Shown here piece after piece: positions 42,908 through 52,615 of a stretch of DNA of 64,000 nucleotides. The notes under the pieces are model-generated. The model worked only from the letters and a program-made list of their open reading frames with translations, was not told where the DNA came from and did no database searches. A program made the position numbers and the translations under genes. Position 1 is the stretch's first letter. The number at the start of each line of letters is the position of its first letter. The DNA is from Microcoleus sp. AS-A8 (GTDB taxonomy: Bacteria; Cyanobacteriota; Cyanobacteriia; Cyanobacteriales; Coleofasciculaceae): NCBI GenBank assembly GCA_039962225.1, contig JAMPKV010000006.1, forward strand, positions 186,001 through 250,000. Reading direction: 5' to 3'.

Positions 42908-43618
42908 ATGGTTATGACGAGTATTACTCACTCTCCTTACACACAAGAGCAAATCACCGCTTGGTTACGAGGTTTATTCACGGTTGCTTGGGCAGATGGT
43001 CATTTTGACCCCGAAGAGCAAGAGATATTGACACAAATCGCTCAAGCGGAACTCGCTCCGAGTACAGATTGGCCGTCGTTGGATGAGCCGATTAAATCTG
43101 AGGAACTCGTAGCGGCTTTGGGTAAAAATACGGCAACGGCAGAGAATTTTTTAAGAACGGCTGTGATGGTGGCGTTGGCGGATGGCGTATATTCCGCTAC
43201 GGAAGCGAGTGTGCTTCAAGAGTTTTGTCAGGCGTTGGAGTTGAAGGTAGACGTACTAGATGCCTTAGAGATTACACTGTTCGACGACCGTTTGGTAAGT
43301 CGGTCGGCTGACTTGGCGCATGACAAGGCTCAGCAACCGGGAATGTCACCTCACCCCCATTCGGATGTTCTGCAACCGGTACGGAAGTGGTTAGATGGCA
43401 TGGAAATGCACGACCCACGAGTGGCACGATTTATCTGCAAAATGATTCCGCCGCAGTGTCCGTTTGAACGGGATGTGAAGCTATTTGGTCGCAAAATTGT
43501 CCACATTCCGCCGATGTGCAAGCTTAATCCCCTCTATGAGCAATTAGTCGGTTTGCGCTTCCGGGCGTTATCCTATCTGGCGGATGACATCGGTGAAGAT
43601 ATTTCGCCGTATTGTTAA
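42908..43618 (+). CDS. TerB-like protein with Mo-nitrogenase C-terminal domain
   Basis: About 236 residues from ATG 42908 (MVMTSITHSPYT); the longer open frame upstream overlaps the divergent transporter and is unlikely. The N-terminal ~130 residues are TerB/TerB-like (LFTVAWADGHFDPEEQEIL, VMVALADGVYSATEASVL). The C-terminal part, KWLDGMEMHDPRVARFICKM through PFERDVKLFGRKIVHIPPMC, matches the Mo-dependent nitrogenase C-terminal domain found in cyanobacterial proteins. Cysteines in CKMIPPQCPFE and PMCKLNP could bind metal. Despite the name, no nitrogenase genes are nearby. Confidence 0.78.
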   Translation: MVMTSITHSPYTQEQITAWLRGLFTVAWADGHFDPEEQEILTQIAQAELAPSTDWPSLDEPIKSEELVAALGKNTATAENFLRTAVMVALADGVYSATEASVLQEFCQALELKVDVLDALEITLFDDRLVSRSADLAHDKAQQPGMSPHPHSDVLQPVRKWLDGMEMHDPRVARFICKMIPPQCPFERDVKLFGRKIVHIPPMCKLNPLYEQLVGLRFRALSYLADDIGEDISPYC

Positions 43619-43634
43619 AGAGTCAGGAGTTAAA

Positions 43635-43680
43635 CAGTTGAAGATGGAACGTTTAAGGTTCAAACCTTAACTTTCAACTG
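43635..43680. other. Long imperfect hairpin between TerB-like gene and obgE
   Basis: CAGTTGAA (43635-43642) pairs with TTCAACTG (43673-43680), and TTAAGGTT with AACCTTAA inside. There is no T tract, so a mRNA 3'-end structure or dispersed repeat is more likely than a classical terminator. It ends 40 bases before the obgE start. Confidence 0.45.
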
Positions 43681-43720
43681 GCTAGCCTGCCAAGCTGTAA
43701 CCCTTCACAACGAACGAACT

Positions 43721-44740
43721 ATGCAATTTATTGATCAAGCCGAAGTGGAAGTGGAAGCCGGGAAGGGCGGCGATGGAATCGTTGCGTTTCGGCGGGAGAA
43801 GTATGTGCCTGCGGGGGGGCCGTCTGGCGGCAATGGCGGGCGCGGTGGTGATGTCCTTTTAAGGGCGGTAGAGAACCTGCAAACGCTGCTGGATTTTCGG
43901 TATGCTCATCGATTTGAAGCCGAAAATGGCGGACGTGGAGGCCCCAATAATCGCACTGGCGCAGATGGCAATGATCGCACAATTCAAGTTCCCTGCGGCA
44001 CGATGGTCTATGATGCCGATACGGATGAAGTCCTGGTAGATTTGGTGGAACCGGGACAAACGTTTTGTGTGGCAAAAGGCGGTAAGGGAGGCTTGGGGAA
44101 CCAGCATTTCTTAAGCAATCGCAACCGAGCACCGGAGTATGCTTTACCTGGGCTTCCGGGAGAACATCGCCGCTTGCGTATGGAGTTGAAGCTGTTGGCG
44201 GAGGTGGGTATTATTGGCCTGCCTAATGCCGGAAAGTCTACCTTGATTGCGTCACTTTCCGCCGCACGACCGAAGATTGCGGATTACCCTTTTACTACCC
44301 TGGTACCGAATTTGGGTGTTGTGCGTAAACCGAATGGGGATGGCACTGTTTTTGCGGATATTCCTGGGTTAATTGAGGGGGCACATCTGGGGACGGGATT
44401 GGGGCACGATTTCTTGCGTCACATTGAGCGTACTCGTTTGTTGCTGCATTTAATTGATGCGACGGCGGAGGACCCAATTGGCAATTATCACACGATTCAG
44501 CAGGAGTTACATGCTTATGGTAGAGGGTTAGCAGACCGTCCTCAAATTCTGGCTCTCAATAAGGTTGATGCGGTTGATGCAGAGACGGCTGAGGCTTTGG
44601 CGATTCAGTTGAATCAGTTGACTCAGGTGCCTGTTTTTCAGATTTCAGCGGTGGCTCAAATGGGTTTAGATGCTCTGTTGCCTAAAATCTGGCAGTCTCT
44701 GGATCAGTTGACGGCGTCGGAGTTACCGAGTTTGGCTTGA
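43721..44740 (+). CDS. obgE: GTPase ObgE/CgtA
   Basis: 339 residues. The glycine-rich Obg fold (1-~158) has [14 protein letters not shown] and GGRGGDV, followed by the G domain: G1 GLPNAGKST (166-174), G2 [12 protein letters not shown]3 DIPGLIEGA, and G4 NKVD. No C-terminal Obg extension is present, as in other cyanobacteria. It is an essential GTPase associated with 50S ribosome maturation and stress responses. The P-loop lacks changes that would impair GTP binding. Confidence 0.97.
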   Translation: MQFIDQAEVEVEAGKGGDGIVAFRREKYVPAGGPSGGNGGRGGDVLLRAVENLQTLLDFRYAHRFEAENGGRGGPNNRTGADGNDRTIQVPCGTMVYDADTDEVLVDLVEPGQTFCVAKGGKGGLGNQHFLSNRNRAPEYALPGLPGEHRRLRMELKLLAEVGIIGLPNAGKSTLIASLSAARPKIADYPFTTLVPNLGVVRKPNGDGTVFADIPGLIEGAHLGTGLGHDFLRHIERTRLLLHLIDATAEDPIGNYHTIQQELHAYGRGLADRPQILALNKVDAVDAETAEALAIQLNQLTQVPVFQISAVAQMGLDALLPKIWQSLDQLTASELPSLA

Positions 44741-44999
44741 TTTTGTCTTGGAGTATGGGTTGGAGGTGGGAGTGAGTTGGTGTAAGAGCTGGAAATGATG
44801 GTTGTTAACGAACCACTCCAGGCGCAGAGGACGCCCAGAGAGGAGGGTAGAGAGGGGTAGAGAAGGGTTTATCTTTTTTGTTGTCTGATTGAACCCAGTT
44901 TTTTCCGACTCGGTCTAGTTCTGAGGCTCCGCTTGCTCATGTCAAAACTCATGATTCCGTGCCTTTACGCAACCTGGCGATATTATATTTAGGCAGTCC

Positions 45000-46850
45000 C
45001 TAATGGTCTAATGCAACAGAACGGTTTCCGGTTGCTGTCGTATCAGAAGGCATGGAGCTTGTACTCGGACTGACTTGAGGTTGATTGAAATACTGATAGG
45101 CCGTTTGAGAAATCTTGCGAATCAGCTCTTGAGCACTGTCATCATTAAAGGGACGTTGCACCATTACGGAAATGATGTAGCTCTTGCCACTGGGCATATT
45201 CACCAAGCCCACATCCGCCAGCAATGCGCCAATGTTGCCGGTTTTATGGGCAATGATGGCACCACTCCCTAATCCTTGGGGCAGGAGAGAGTTGATTTCA
45301 TTGCTCTGCATGATACTGAGAATGCGATCGCGCGATGGCAACGACACTAGCTGCCCTTGATTGATCATGGCCATCAAAGCCGCAAGTTCCTGAGGGCTAG
45401 CGGTATTCGTACCCTCTAAATCTGGTAAAACATTACGGAGAACCGTTGTGGTCAATCCCCAAGCACGGAAGCGTTGATTGAGTGCCTCTATACCCCCAAG
45501 GCGAGCGATGAGCATATTCGTCGCCGTATTATCACTAATCGTGATCATTTTCGTAGCCAACTCCAGAACCGTGAATTTGGCTCCTGGCTTTTGGTACTGC
45601 AAATTGCCCGAACCCGTGGCAATCATTTCCGATTGCAGGGTTAAGCTTTCATCTAAGCGAATTTTGCCTTCATCAACGTCCTTAAATAAAGCCACCAAAA
45701 TGGGCAACTTAATCGTACTCGCAGCAGGCAAGGGAGAGCGGCTATTGATGTCGATATAAGTTCCCGTATCAAGGTCAACGATAAAGACGCTCGGTTGCAA
45801 TTTAGGGTTGTTCGCGGCGAGGGTTTGTAGCTGGGATTTCAACGGCAAGATTTCCTGACTCAGCGCCAGGGGGGTTACCCGGTTGACAGGACTGGGGGTC
45901 TCTTTGACTTGAGTTTTAACCGGGTCATTATTGACCTTAACGGACGCCTGTGTCGCTGGATGTAACGCCGACAACAGTGTCCCTGCGATCGCGCCAATCC
46001 CAATTCCTAGAATCAGCAGGCGAATGATATAAACGAACGGGTGTACAGGACGCTTTGGTTTGGGCGGGCGCTTCGCTGTTCCCTTGATTGGACTTTTGGC
46101 GGTTGGGGAGCCGGATTTAACGCTAACTCGTCTGTTACTGGTTTGCCCTTCTGGAATGGGGGCAGCGACATTGGCTGTCGTTCGGGATGGGTTCTGCTCC
46201 CGACGACGATTGCTCGAATTGTTTAGAAAGTTCAACGGTGAGAACGCCGAACCCTCTGCACGAACCTCCCGGCGGATTGGTATGCTTGCGCCATCACGTC
46301 CTTTAGCCCCCACGTTCGCGTCTAGAGATTTGGGCGTTTGGCCTGCCACCCTAGGTAAGGGGGATGGGGCGGATGGGGTTTTGGGTTGAACCTGCCACGG
46401 ATTCAGCCGCGCCCTTAAATTCGCTTCCTGTTCTTCCCGGCGGTATCCGGATGCTTGAGTTCTGAATTCTCTGGGATCAGAATGGGGTAGAAACGTTGAT
46501 CCCTGAGGCGTCGTAGGCGGTCGCTGAGGGTTAATGGCAGAAACCGGTCGCAGTGGCGGCACAGAAGAATGGATGGAAGAGCTAGGCTGTATCCTCTTGG
46601 GTCGAGGAATCCCTGGTCTTTGCGGCTCCAAATAAGGTCGCGTCGACCTCGCCACCGTGGGCGATCGGCGCAGGATAGACTGCCCAAAGCTCCGCTGAGG
46701 CGGTTGGGGGGAGGGTAGGGGAGGTACCTCCTGCTCAAAAATCTGTTTTTGCAAGGTTCGACGCTGGCGACGACGCAATCGCATTCGCCGCTCTTGTTGT
46801 TCTACTGGAGAATTTTCTGACTGACCTCTATTACCTATAAACGCTGCCAC
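45000..46850 (-). CDS. Class A beta-lactamase-like serine hydrolase, membrane-anchored
   Basis: 616 residues. The first ~270 are basic and proline-rich (RRMRLRRRQRRT, PLPSPQPPQRS) and probably cytoplasmic, followed by one membrane helix (IRLLILGIGIGAIAGTLLSA). The C-terminal ~260 residues form a penicillin-recognising domain with STIK (Ser ~377), ISDN (about 437-440) and HKTG (about 534-537). The conserved Glu of the omega loop is not obvious (LEGTNTASPQE is a candidate), so it may be a peptidoglycan-acting enzyme rather than a resistance enzyme. The long cytoplasmic part is unusual. Confidence 0.8.
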   Translation of the reverse strand: MAAFIGNRGQSENSPVEQQERRMRLRRRQRRTLQKQIFEQEVPPLPSPQPPQRSFGQSILRRSPTVARSTRPYLEPQRPGIPRPKRIQPSSSIHSSVPPLRPVSAINPQRPPTTPQGSTFLPHSDPREFRTQASGYRREEQEANLRARLNPWQVQPKTPSAPSPLPRVAGQTPKSLDANVGAKGRDGASIPIRREVRAEGSAFSPLNFLNNSSNRRREQNPSRTTANVAAPIPEGQTSNRRVSVKSGSPTAKSPIKGTAKRPPKPKRPVHPFVYIIRLLILGIGIGAIAGTLLSALHPATQASVKVNNDPVKTQVKETPSPVNRVTPLALSQEILPLKSQLQTLAANNPKLQPSVFIVDLDTGTYIDINSRSPLPAASTIKLPILVALFKDVDEGKIRLDESLTLQSEMIATGSGNLQYQKPGAKFTVLELATKMITISDNTATNMLIARLGGIEALNQRFRAWGLTTTVLRNVLPDLEGTNTASPQELAALMAMINQGQLVSLPSRDRILSIMQSNEINSLLPQGLGSGAIIAHKTGNIGALLADVGLVNMPSGKSYIISVMVQRPFNDDSAQELIRKISQTAYQYFNQPQVSPSTSSMPSDTTATGNRSVALDH

Positions 46851-46991
46851 CGAATCACACCTCCAACACCACTAAGCAGGCAGGTATAACTGAACACAAC
46901 TTATCATGTTTGTTTCATCGACCTACCTAATTTCTTTTATAGACTGTTGACCCACTGAATTTAACATTTAATTGATCAGGTTCCGCCTATT

Positions 46992-47777
46992 TTAAGACTC
47001 CTGAGACGGGTCATCCTCCCCAACATCAGATTTTGGTAGAGATTGGAGCGCCCATTCCATCTGACGGAGAATTCCTCGAAGCATCGTCACCTCCGCTGGG
47101 GTTGGCGTTGCTCGATTCAAGAGTCGCCGGAATTTTTCTAGGCGGGATTGAGCGGTATGGGGATAAAGATATCCGATTTTTAACAATACCGTTTCCAGGT
47201 GTTCATAGTAACCTTCCAAAACTTCTGATGGAGCCGTTTCTTCCGGGTGGGGAGGGGGGACTCGATTCAGCGTTTGCACAGGGGAGGATAATGTTTGAGT
47301 ACTTTGGTAAATTTCGTAACAGCAAATCGCCACAGCTTGGGCCAGGTTTAACGAAGCATATTCGGAACTAGAAGGAATGCCGACAAATCGCTGGGCGTAG
47401 TTGAGCTCAACATTACTCAATCCCCGGTCTTCGCGACCAAAAATTAAGGCCGAGGTGATGCCTGGTTCTAATAACCAAGGCAGTGCTGTTCTAGGGTGTT
47501 CGAGTGGCGTGGGTAGGGCACGGCTACGAGCTGTGGTGGCGATCGCACGTTGACACCCCTTTAAGGCATCTGGTAGCGTTGGCACTTGCTGGGCAGCGTC
47601 CAAAATATCCCCGCCATGAACCGCCATCTGCCGTGCCTCTATTCCTAACGGGTCGCACTGAGGATTGACTAACACCAATTGATGCAGTCCCATATTCTTC
47701 ATGACCCGCGCCACAGAACCCACATTCAACGGACCGGCTGGCTCGACTAAGATAATCTTGACGTTCTCTAATTTCAT
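46992..47777 (-). CDS. TrmJ-type (SPOUT/TrmH) RNA methyltransferase
   Basis: About 261 residues from ATG 47777 (MKLENVKI), which is preceded by GGGGGAG; the frame opens further to 47813. The SPOUT fold motifs are ILVEPAGPLNVGSVARVMKN, described as VEPAGPLNVGSVAR (motif 1), ALIFGREDRGLSN (motif 2) and SEYASLNLAQAVAICCYE (motif 3), which build the knotted SAM site. The family transfers a methyl group to the ribose 2'-OH of tRNA position 32 or similar. The C-terminal ~90 residues are helical. It stands alone. Confidence 0.9.
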   Translation of the reverse strand: MKLENVKIILVEPAGPLNVGSVARVMKNMGLHQLVLVNPQCDPLGIEARQMAVHGGDILDAAQQVPTLPDALKGCQRAIATTARSRALPTPLEHPRTALPWLLEPGITSALIFGREDRGLSNVELNYAQRFVGIPSSSEYASLNLAQAVAICCYEIYQSTQTLSSPVQTLNRVPPPHPEETAPSEVLEGYYEHLETVLLKIGYLYPHTAQSRLEKFRRLLNRATPTPAEVTMLRGILRQMEWALQSLPKSDVGEDDPSQES

Positions 47778-47941
47778 TTCAAGTTCTCCCCCATCCGGAT
47801 TGGAGGATGTCATCTAGGGTCACTCCCTTAGCTTCGTCAGCCCCTAAGCCGAGGCGATTGGCATCCAGCATTTACATCGTTATTTACAAATTGATTAACA
47901 GTTTTTTACAATTAGACCAGTAATTTTACCGCCAACTTAGC

Positions 47942-48094
47942 ATGGCACGCCAGCGTTCCAAATCTGACCTGCCTCAGAAAACTTGTCCCGTCTGCGGACT
48001 TCCCTTCACTTGGCGCAAAAAATGGGCGGATTGTTGGGATGAGGTGAAATACTGTTCAGAACGCTGTCGCAGGCGTAAGTCCAAAGCGAGTTAA
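47942..48094 (+). CDS. DUF2256 zinc-ribbon-like small protein
   Basis: 50 residues: [39 protein letters not shown] and [11 protein letters not shown]. Four cysteines (CPVC and CSERC) plus the WRKKW…[13 protein letters not shown] pattern define DUF2256, a small basic protein widespread in cyanobacteria and proteobacteria, often near photolyase or cryptochrome-like genes elsewhere. No such gene is adjacent here. Function is unknown; a zinc-binding nucleic-acid role is inferred. Confidence 0.88.
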   Translation: MARQRSKSDLPQKTCPVCGLPFTWRKKWADCWDEVKYCSERCRRRKSKAS

Positions 48095-48228
48095 GGTCAT
48101 TCCTCAAAAGATGCTGCAAAGCCTCATGACACAAAGATTGGGGCAATAGGACAGCCTCGCCCAACGAATACTTTGCGATTAAAGTAAAAATCTTAACCTT
48201 TCAATGGCTCACAGTTAATACAGAACAG

Positions 48229-49173
48229 ATGCAACCTAAACTTATTATTCACGGCGGTGCTGGTAGTTCTCTTAAAGGCAAAGCGGGAGCTGATGTTGTC
48301 CGCAAGTCGCTCTATAAAGTTATTGAAGAGGTGTACTCTTTATTGTTAACGGGTGCTGATGCCGCTGAGGCTGTGGTACTAGGCTGCCAATTGCTGGAGG
48401 ATGACCCTCGCTTTAATGCAGGGACGGGTTCAGTGCTGCAATCGGATGGGCAAATCCGCATGAGTGCGTCGTTGATGCAGGGGAGTGTCCAGCGCTTCAG
48501 CGGAGTGATTAATGTTTCGCGAGTCCAAAATCCCATTAATTTGGCAGAGTTCTTACAAAGCTCCCCCGATCGCGTACTCTCGGACTATGGGTCAGGCGAA
48601 TTGATGCGAGAACTCAATACTCCTACTTATAATCCCTTGACTGACCTCCGGTTGCAGGAGTGGATGCTAGAACGGCAGGGCAATTTTGAGAAGGAGATGG
48701 CGGGAGTTGTTGCCGAAAAAGAACTGGTGACGGCTTCGGAAGATGGACGCGGCACGATTGGGGTTGTGGTGTTGGATAGTCAGGGGCGTTTGGCAGTAGG
48801 GACATCGACGGGTGGCAAAGGCTTTGAACGGATTGGTCGCGTCAGTGATTCGGCAATGCCTGCGGGCAATTACGCCTCCCGCCATGCAGCGGTAAGCTGT
48901 ACGGGAATTGGGGAAGATATCATTGATGAGTGTTTGGCGGCGCGGATTGTGGTGCGTGTCACCGACGGGTTATCCCTGGTTGAGGCGATGCAGCGTTCGT
49001 TTACAGAAGCCAAAGAACATGGGCGAGATTTTGGTGCGATCGCGCTGGATGCAACGGGTGCGATCGCCTGGGGTAAAACCAGTCAAGTTTTGCTTGCGGC
49101 CTACCATGATGGTCATCAAATTGGAGACACTTTGGAATGGCAAAATGAGGAGCTCATCGGTTTTGTGTCTTAG
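48229..49173 (+). CDS. iaaA: Isoaspartyl peptidase/L-asparaginase
   Basis: 314 residues of the plant-type Ntn-hydrolase family, matured by self-cleavage before Thr176 (in GRGTIGVVVL). The alpha chain starts LIIHGGAGSS and has EDDPRFNAGTGSVLQSDG; the beta chain contains STGGKGFERIGRVSDSAMPA and GIGEDIIDECLAARIV. It degrades isoaspartyl dipeptides and asparagine; in cyanobacteria it also acts on beta-aspartyl-arginine from cyanophycin breakdown, which fits the metabolism of many filamentous species. A terminator follows. Confidence 0.93.
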   Translation: MQPKLIIHGGAGSSLKGKAGADVVRKSLYKVIEEVYSLLLTGADAAEAVVLGCQLLEDDPRFNAGTGSVLQSDGQIRMSASLMQGSVQRFSGVINVSRVQNPINLAEFLQSSPDRVLSDYGSGELMRELNTPTYNPLTDLRLQEWMLERQGNFEKEMAGVVAEKELVTASEDGRGTIGVVVLDSQGRLAVGTSTGGKGFERIGRVSDSAMPAGNYASRHAAVSCTGIGEDIIDECLAARIVVRVTDGLSLVEAMQRSFTEAKEHGRDFGAIALDATGAIAWGKTSQVLLAAYHDGHQIGDTLEWQNEELIGFVS

Positions 49174-49196
49174 GGTTTGTCAGTGAAAATTGAAGC

Positions 49197-49226
49197 ATCC
49201 CTGCCCTCGGAGGGTGGGGATTTTTG
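49197..49226 (+). terminator. Rho-independent terminator
   Basis: ATCCCTGCCCTC and GAGGGTGGGGAT form a long stem (one G-T-type mismatch region) with a tiny loop, followed by TTTTTG. It lies 24 bases after the isoaspartyl peptidase stop. Confidence 0.8.
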
Positions 49227-49308
49227 TTGTGGATTCTGCTTAAGAGTTTTAATTTAACCTGACGAGATCGCACTCTCGGAACCATAACGCACAAAAAAGC
49301 TTTCCACC

Positions 49309-49995
49309 TTAATCGCTAGTCTGAGCAGATTGATATTGATTTCCATCCCAATAGATCAATCGACTAGCTGACATGGCTTTTGCCATCGAAATACCTTCTC
49401 CTTTGGCGGACGCAGGTATCCTGACATATTGATTTTCTTCCCTAGAAACAACTTCCCAAATATCATCGGCACCTAATTTATTCAGGTCGTCGATTACAAT
49501 TACTTTTTTCGTGCCACCATGAAAAATTGCCATCACTGAGAAAGCGTTATTTTTAGGCGTTTTATCTTTGAGTATTACAGCAATATCAGGTTTGCGATCG
49601 CCGTTAAAATCTCCTCTTAAATACAAAGGCCGTATATCTCTAAACAAAAAACTATACCGTTTGTTTAATCCTTGATTGAAAAATTCTTTTCTAACCCAAA
49701 AAGGAATGTTGGCATACCTAATCCATGCAATAAATCCAGCTTGCCCCTGAGCCTGTTCGATGTCCTCAGGACTACTTGGGCTATACTCTATATCCCTAGA
49801 AGCCTCTTGCTCAGTATTTTTTGTTGACTCTTTAGCTGTATTGTCTTGGTTTTTTACAACGGGTTGTTCATCCGCTTTTGCAGAGTTGGTGGATAAATCC
49901 ACGACGTTTTTATTAGGATTACTTGCAGAACATCCTATAGTAAATATTGTCAAAAAACCTAGAGTGAGGCAAGAATAAACTCTAGTCAGTTTCAT
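49309..49995 (-). CDS. Putative lipoprotein
   Basis: 228 residues with a lipoprotein signal: MKLTRVYSCLTLGFLTIF and lipobox TIGC (Cys22). The following ~45 residues are polar and low-complexity; the remainder contains IPFWVRKEFFNQGLNKRY and LRGDFNGDRKPDIAVILKD, the latter with the Asp-rich loop D-x-N-x-D seen in FG-GAP/calcium-binding repeats. No enzymatic motif. Exported and membrane-attached; function unknown. Confidence 0.7.
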   Translation of the reverse strand: MKLTRVYSCLTLGFLTIFTIGCSASNPNKNVVDLSTNSAKADEQPVVKNQDNTAKESTKNTEQEASRDIEYSPSSPEDIEQAQGQAGFIAWIRYANIPFWVRKEFFNQGLNKRYSFLFRDIRPLYLRGDFNGDRKPDIAVILKDKTPKNNAFSVMAIFHGGTKKVIVIDDLNKLGADDIWEVVSREENQYVRIPASAKGEGISMAKAMSASRLIYWDGNQYQSAQTSD

Positions 49996-50314
49996 GATAT
50001 TTCTCGCAAATTATTTCAAAATTAAAAACTTTGGCTTCCGTACTCAGTGTTTTGTCTAGCTGTTTTCTCTCTACTTCATCCACTGGAGGATAAAGCAATC
50101 TATTCTAACTCCCTCATCGGGGCAGATGTCAAAACTCAAGACAAAGTCTGTATTATTCGATACAGCCGGGGCGCAACGATCCCATCCTGAATTAGGCGAC
50201 TGACAATAAGCCACTCCAGACTCTTACAACTTACGCCTTCTTGGTGATGGCAAGGCAACCGCCACCCTACCAAAATAATGAGGTAGCTTCGTTGGATTTG
50301 TTGGAGATCAGTCC
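49996..50314. other. Intergenic region
   Basis: 319 bases between divergent genes. A plus-strand frame near 50090-50190 reads YSNSLIGADVKTQDKV and CIIRYSRGATIPS before a stop, which may be a fragment of an old gene. No start, family or hairpin is seen. Confidence 0.3.
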
Positions 50315-50944
50315 TTGTCTTTAAATTTCATCTCAGTTCCTCCGGCAAAGGGTCAAACACCCGTCGGCTTGGTTGTTTGCTTACATGGCTTTACGGGCAA
50401 CTCCCAACAGTTGGCACCTTTTTCACCCATGTTCGCTCTTCCCGAATACCAGTTTCTGTTCCCCGACGCTCCTTACTCCCATCCCTATGGAGGTAGGATG
50501 TGGTACAAACTAGGAAGTCAGGATGATCCAGGCTTAACGGCGAGTCGGCAGCAGCTTACAGACTGGCTGAAGTCTCTAGAGAATCGCACTGGGGTTCCCC
50601 TGTCACGTACTGTGTTAGCTGGATTTTCTCAAGGTGGCGCAATGACACTGGAAGTGGGTCTAACGTTGCCTCTGGCCGGGTTAATCTGTATGAGTGGCTA
50701 TCTGCACTCCAAGCCAACGCCAATATCTGGAAATTCCTTCCCACCCGTCTTAATTGTGCATGGTAGGCAAGACCAGATGGTGCCTCTGAGTTCCGCTCAA
50801 AGTGCCAGAGAAACTCTAAAAGCGGCGGGTGTCAGCGTGGAGTATCAGGAATTTGACATGGGACATATTGTGATCCCCGCCGTGTTCGGTGTGCTGCGAA
50901 ATTTTGTGATGGATACCGTTCAGGCTAGCGGGGTTAGGCATTAG
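50315..50944 (+). CDS. Alpha/beta hydrolase, phospholipase/carboxylesterase type
   Basis: 209 residues from a TTG start. Motifs: VCLHGFTGN (oxyanion), nucleophile elbow GFSQGGAM (Ser ~107), VLIVHGRQDQMVP (acid) and DMGHIVIP (His). This is the YpfH/carboxylesterase branch that hydrolyses short acyl esters or thioesters in the cytoplasm. The TTG start is chosen because no ATG or GTG lies nearby upstream in frame and the first strand would otherwise be lost. Confidence 0.85.
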   Translation: MSLNFISVPPAKGQTPVGLVVCLHGFTGNSQQLAPFSPMFALPEYQFLFPDAPYSHPYGGRMWYKLGSQDDPGLTASRQQLTDWLKSLENRTGVPLSRTVLAGFSQGGAMTLEVGLTLPLAGLICMSGYLHSKPTPISGNSFPPVLIVHGRQDQMVPLSSAQSARETLKAAGVSVEYQEFDMGHIVIPAVFGVLRNFVMDTVQASGVRH

Positions 50945-51096
50945 CCTAGAGGTACGCTCGCGAATAGCGAACTAGCCCTCGGCTAATCACAGAGGGGTTT
51001 CCCCTTGGGGGTGTGATGAACAAACTGGATGGAAAGATTACTGTTTGTAGGCACAAACCCGTTAAGCAGCACCCAATCGATTGACAATGGTGATGA

Positions 51097-51117
51097 GGGC
51101 ACGACATTGTCGTGCCC
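51097..51117. repeat. Dispersed palindromic repeat, copy 2
   Basis: GGGCACGACA, T, TGTCGTGCCC: a perfect 10-bp stem with a one-base loop, followed by CCTACG. It lies just after the esterase gene and 7 bases before the stop of glmU on the other strand, so it could also serve as a bidirectional 3'-end hairpin. Confidence 0.8.
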
Positions 51118-51123
51118 CTACGC

Positions 51124-52488
51124 TTATGATTTTTCGGTTTGAGTTTTTAACCGCCAACCGGGTTTAACAATCTGCCTTGCCCGCGCAAGCACAAGGCAAT
51201 CATCCGGTACATCGTCAGTTACAGTAGAACCGGCGGCAATCGTGACATCTTGCCCTAAGGTTACGGGTGCAACCAGGACACTGTTGGAGCCAGTTTTTGT
51301 GCGATCGCCAATTTGGGTACGATGTTTCTTCACTCCATCGTAGTTAGCCGTAATCGTACCTGCACCAATATTGACTTTATTCCCTAGTTGTGCATCTCCC
51401 AAGTAAGATAAGTGAGCCACATTCGTGCGATCGCCCAAAGTGGTATTCTTCAATTCCACAAAATTGCCCACTCGGCAGGATTCCCCTACTTCCACATGAC
51501 CCCGCAGATGAGCATAGGGGCCAATTCGGGTGCCATCTTTGACCACAGTGTCACTCACCACCGAGTACAACACCGTGACATTCTCACCCAACTGGCTATT
51601 TTCAATTAAGCTACCAGGGCCAATGCGGCTACCAGAGCCAATGTGAGTTGTTCCCCGCAGATGAGTTTGGGGTTCAATGGTCACATCGGGCTGCAATTCC
51701 ACGGTGTCATCAATCGTAATGCTGGCTGGATTGACTAAAGTCACACCACGTTCCATCCACGCATCTTTGACCCGCGATTGCAGAATCTCATAAGCATGGG
51801 CAAGCTGTTTGCGGTCATTGATGCCGCTAATCTCCTGGTAATCCTCCACATCCACCGCCATCACCGGCTCCAAGAAATTGACCACATCGGTCAGGTAATA
51901 CTCCTGCTGGTCATTATTCGCCTCTAATTTCGGCAGCGCTTTTGCCAGTTGGGGCCAGTTGAAGCAATAAATCCCCGCGTTGATGCGGCAATTTTGCTTT
52001 TGATCGGGTGTGCAGTCCCGATCCTCGACAATCTGATTCAGCAAATTTTGATCGTCACAAAAAACCCGCCCATAACCTTGGGGATTGGGCAAGTGGGCGG
52101 TGAGGAGGGTTGCAGCATTCTGATGCGCTTGATGGGTTTCTAATAGCTGTTTGATTGTGCTCGATCGCAACAGAGGAACATCTCCGTTCAAAATGAGTAA
52201 GTCGTCTGTAAAGCCGTCGAGGTGGGGTAGGAGTTGTTGCACCGCATGACCGGTTCCCAGTTGCTCCGTCTGTTCGACGAACTCCACATTTGAATAGGCT
52301 GCCAGAGACTGTTTGACCCGTTCACTCTGATAGCCGACAATCACGAGGAGTCGCGAGGGAGCCAATGAGAGACAACTTTTGAGCACTCGTTCAACCAGTG
52401 ACAGAGAACCCAATGTATGACAGACCTTAGGCAGGTCAGATTTCATCCGCGTCCCGCGTCCTGCTGCTAGAATTGCTACTGCAACCAT
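51124..52488 (-). CDS. glmU: Bifunctional UDP-N-acetylglucosamine pyrophosphorylase/glucosamine-1-phosphate acetyltransferase
   Basis: 454 residues, full length. The N-terminal uridylyltransferase starts [20 protein letters not shown] with the GxGTRM and Lys motifs, then LGTGHAVQQ and NGDVPLL. The C-terminal left-handed beta-helix has hexapeptide repeats ([23 protein letters not shown]) and the acetyl-CoA region [13 protein letters not shown]. It makes UDP-GlcNAc for peptidoglycan and lipopolysaccharide in the cytoplasm. It stands as a single gene. Confidence 0.97.
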   Translation of the reverse strand: MVAVAILAAGRGTRMKSDLPKVCHTLGSLSLVERVLKSCLSLAPSRLLVIVGYQSERVKQSLAAYSNVEFVEQTEQLGTGHAVQQLLPHLDGFTDDLLILNGDVPLLRSSTIKQLLETHQAHQNAATLLTAHLPNPQGYGRVFCDDQNLLNQIVEDRDCTPDQKQNCRINAGIYCFNWPQLAKALPKLEANNDQQEYYLTDVVNFLEPVMAVDVEDYQEISGINDRKQLAHAYEILQSRVKDAWMERGVTLVNPASITIDDTVELQPDVTIEPQTHLRGTTHIGSGSRIGPGSLIENSQLGENVTVLYSVVSDTVVKDGTRIGPYAHLRGHVEVGESCRVGNFVELKNTTLGDRTNVAHLSYLGDAQLGNKVNIGAGTITANYDGVKKHRTQIGDRTKTGSNSVLVAPVTLGQDVTIAAGSTVTDDVPDDCLVLARARQIVKPGWRLKTQTEKS

Positions 52489-52615
52489 GATGTACTATCA
52501 GCTTTCAGCTATCAGTTTTCAAAATTTTGCTCACTGATGATAACAGTTAGAGGAAACATAGACAAATCTTGTATCCCTGATATTCAACGGAGCAACTGGC
52601 GGCTGGCGCTTCGCT

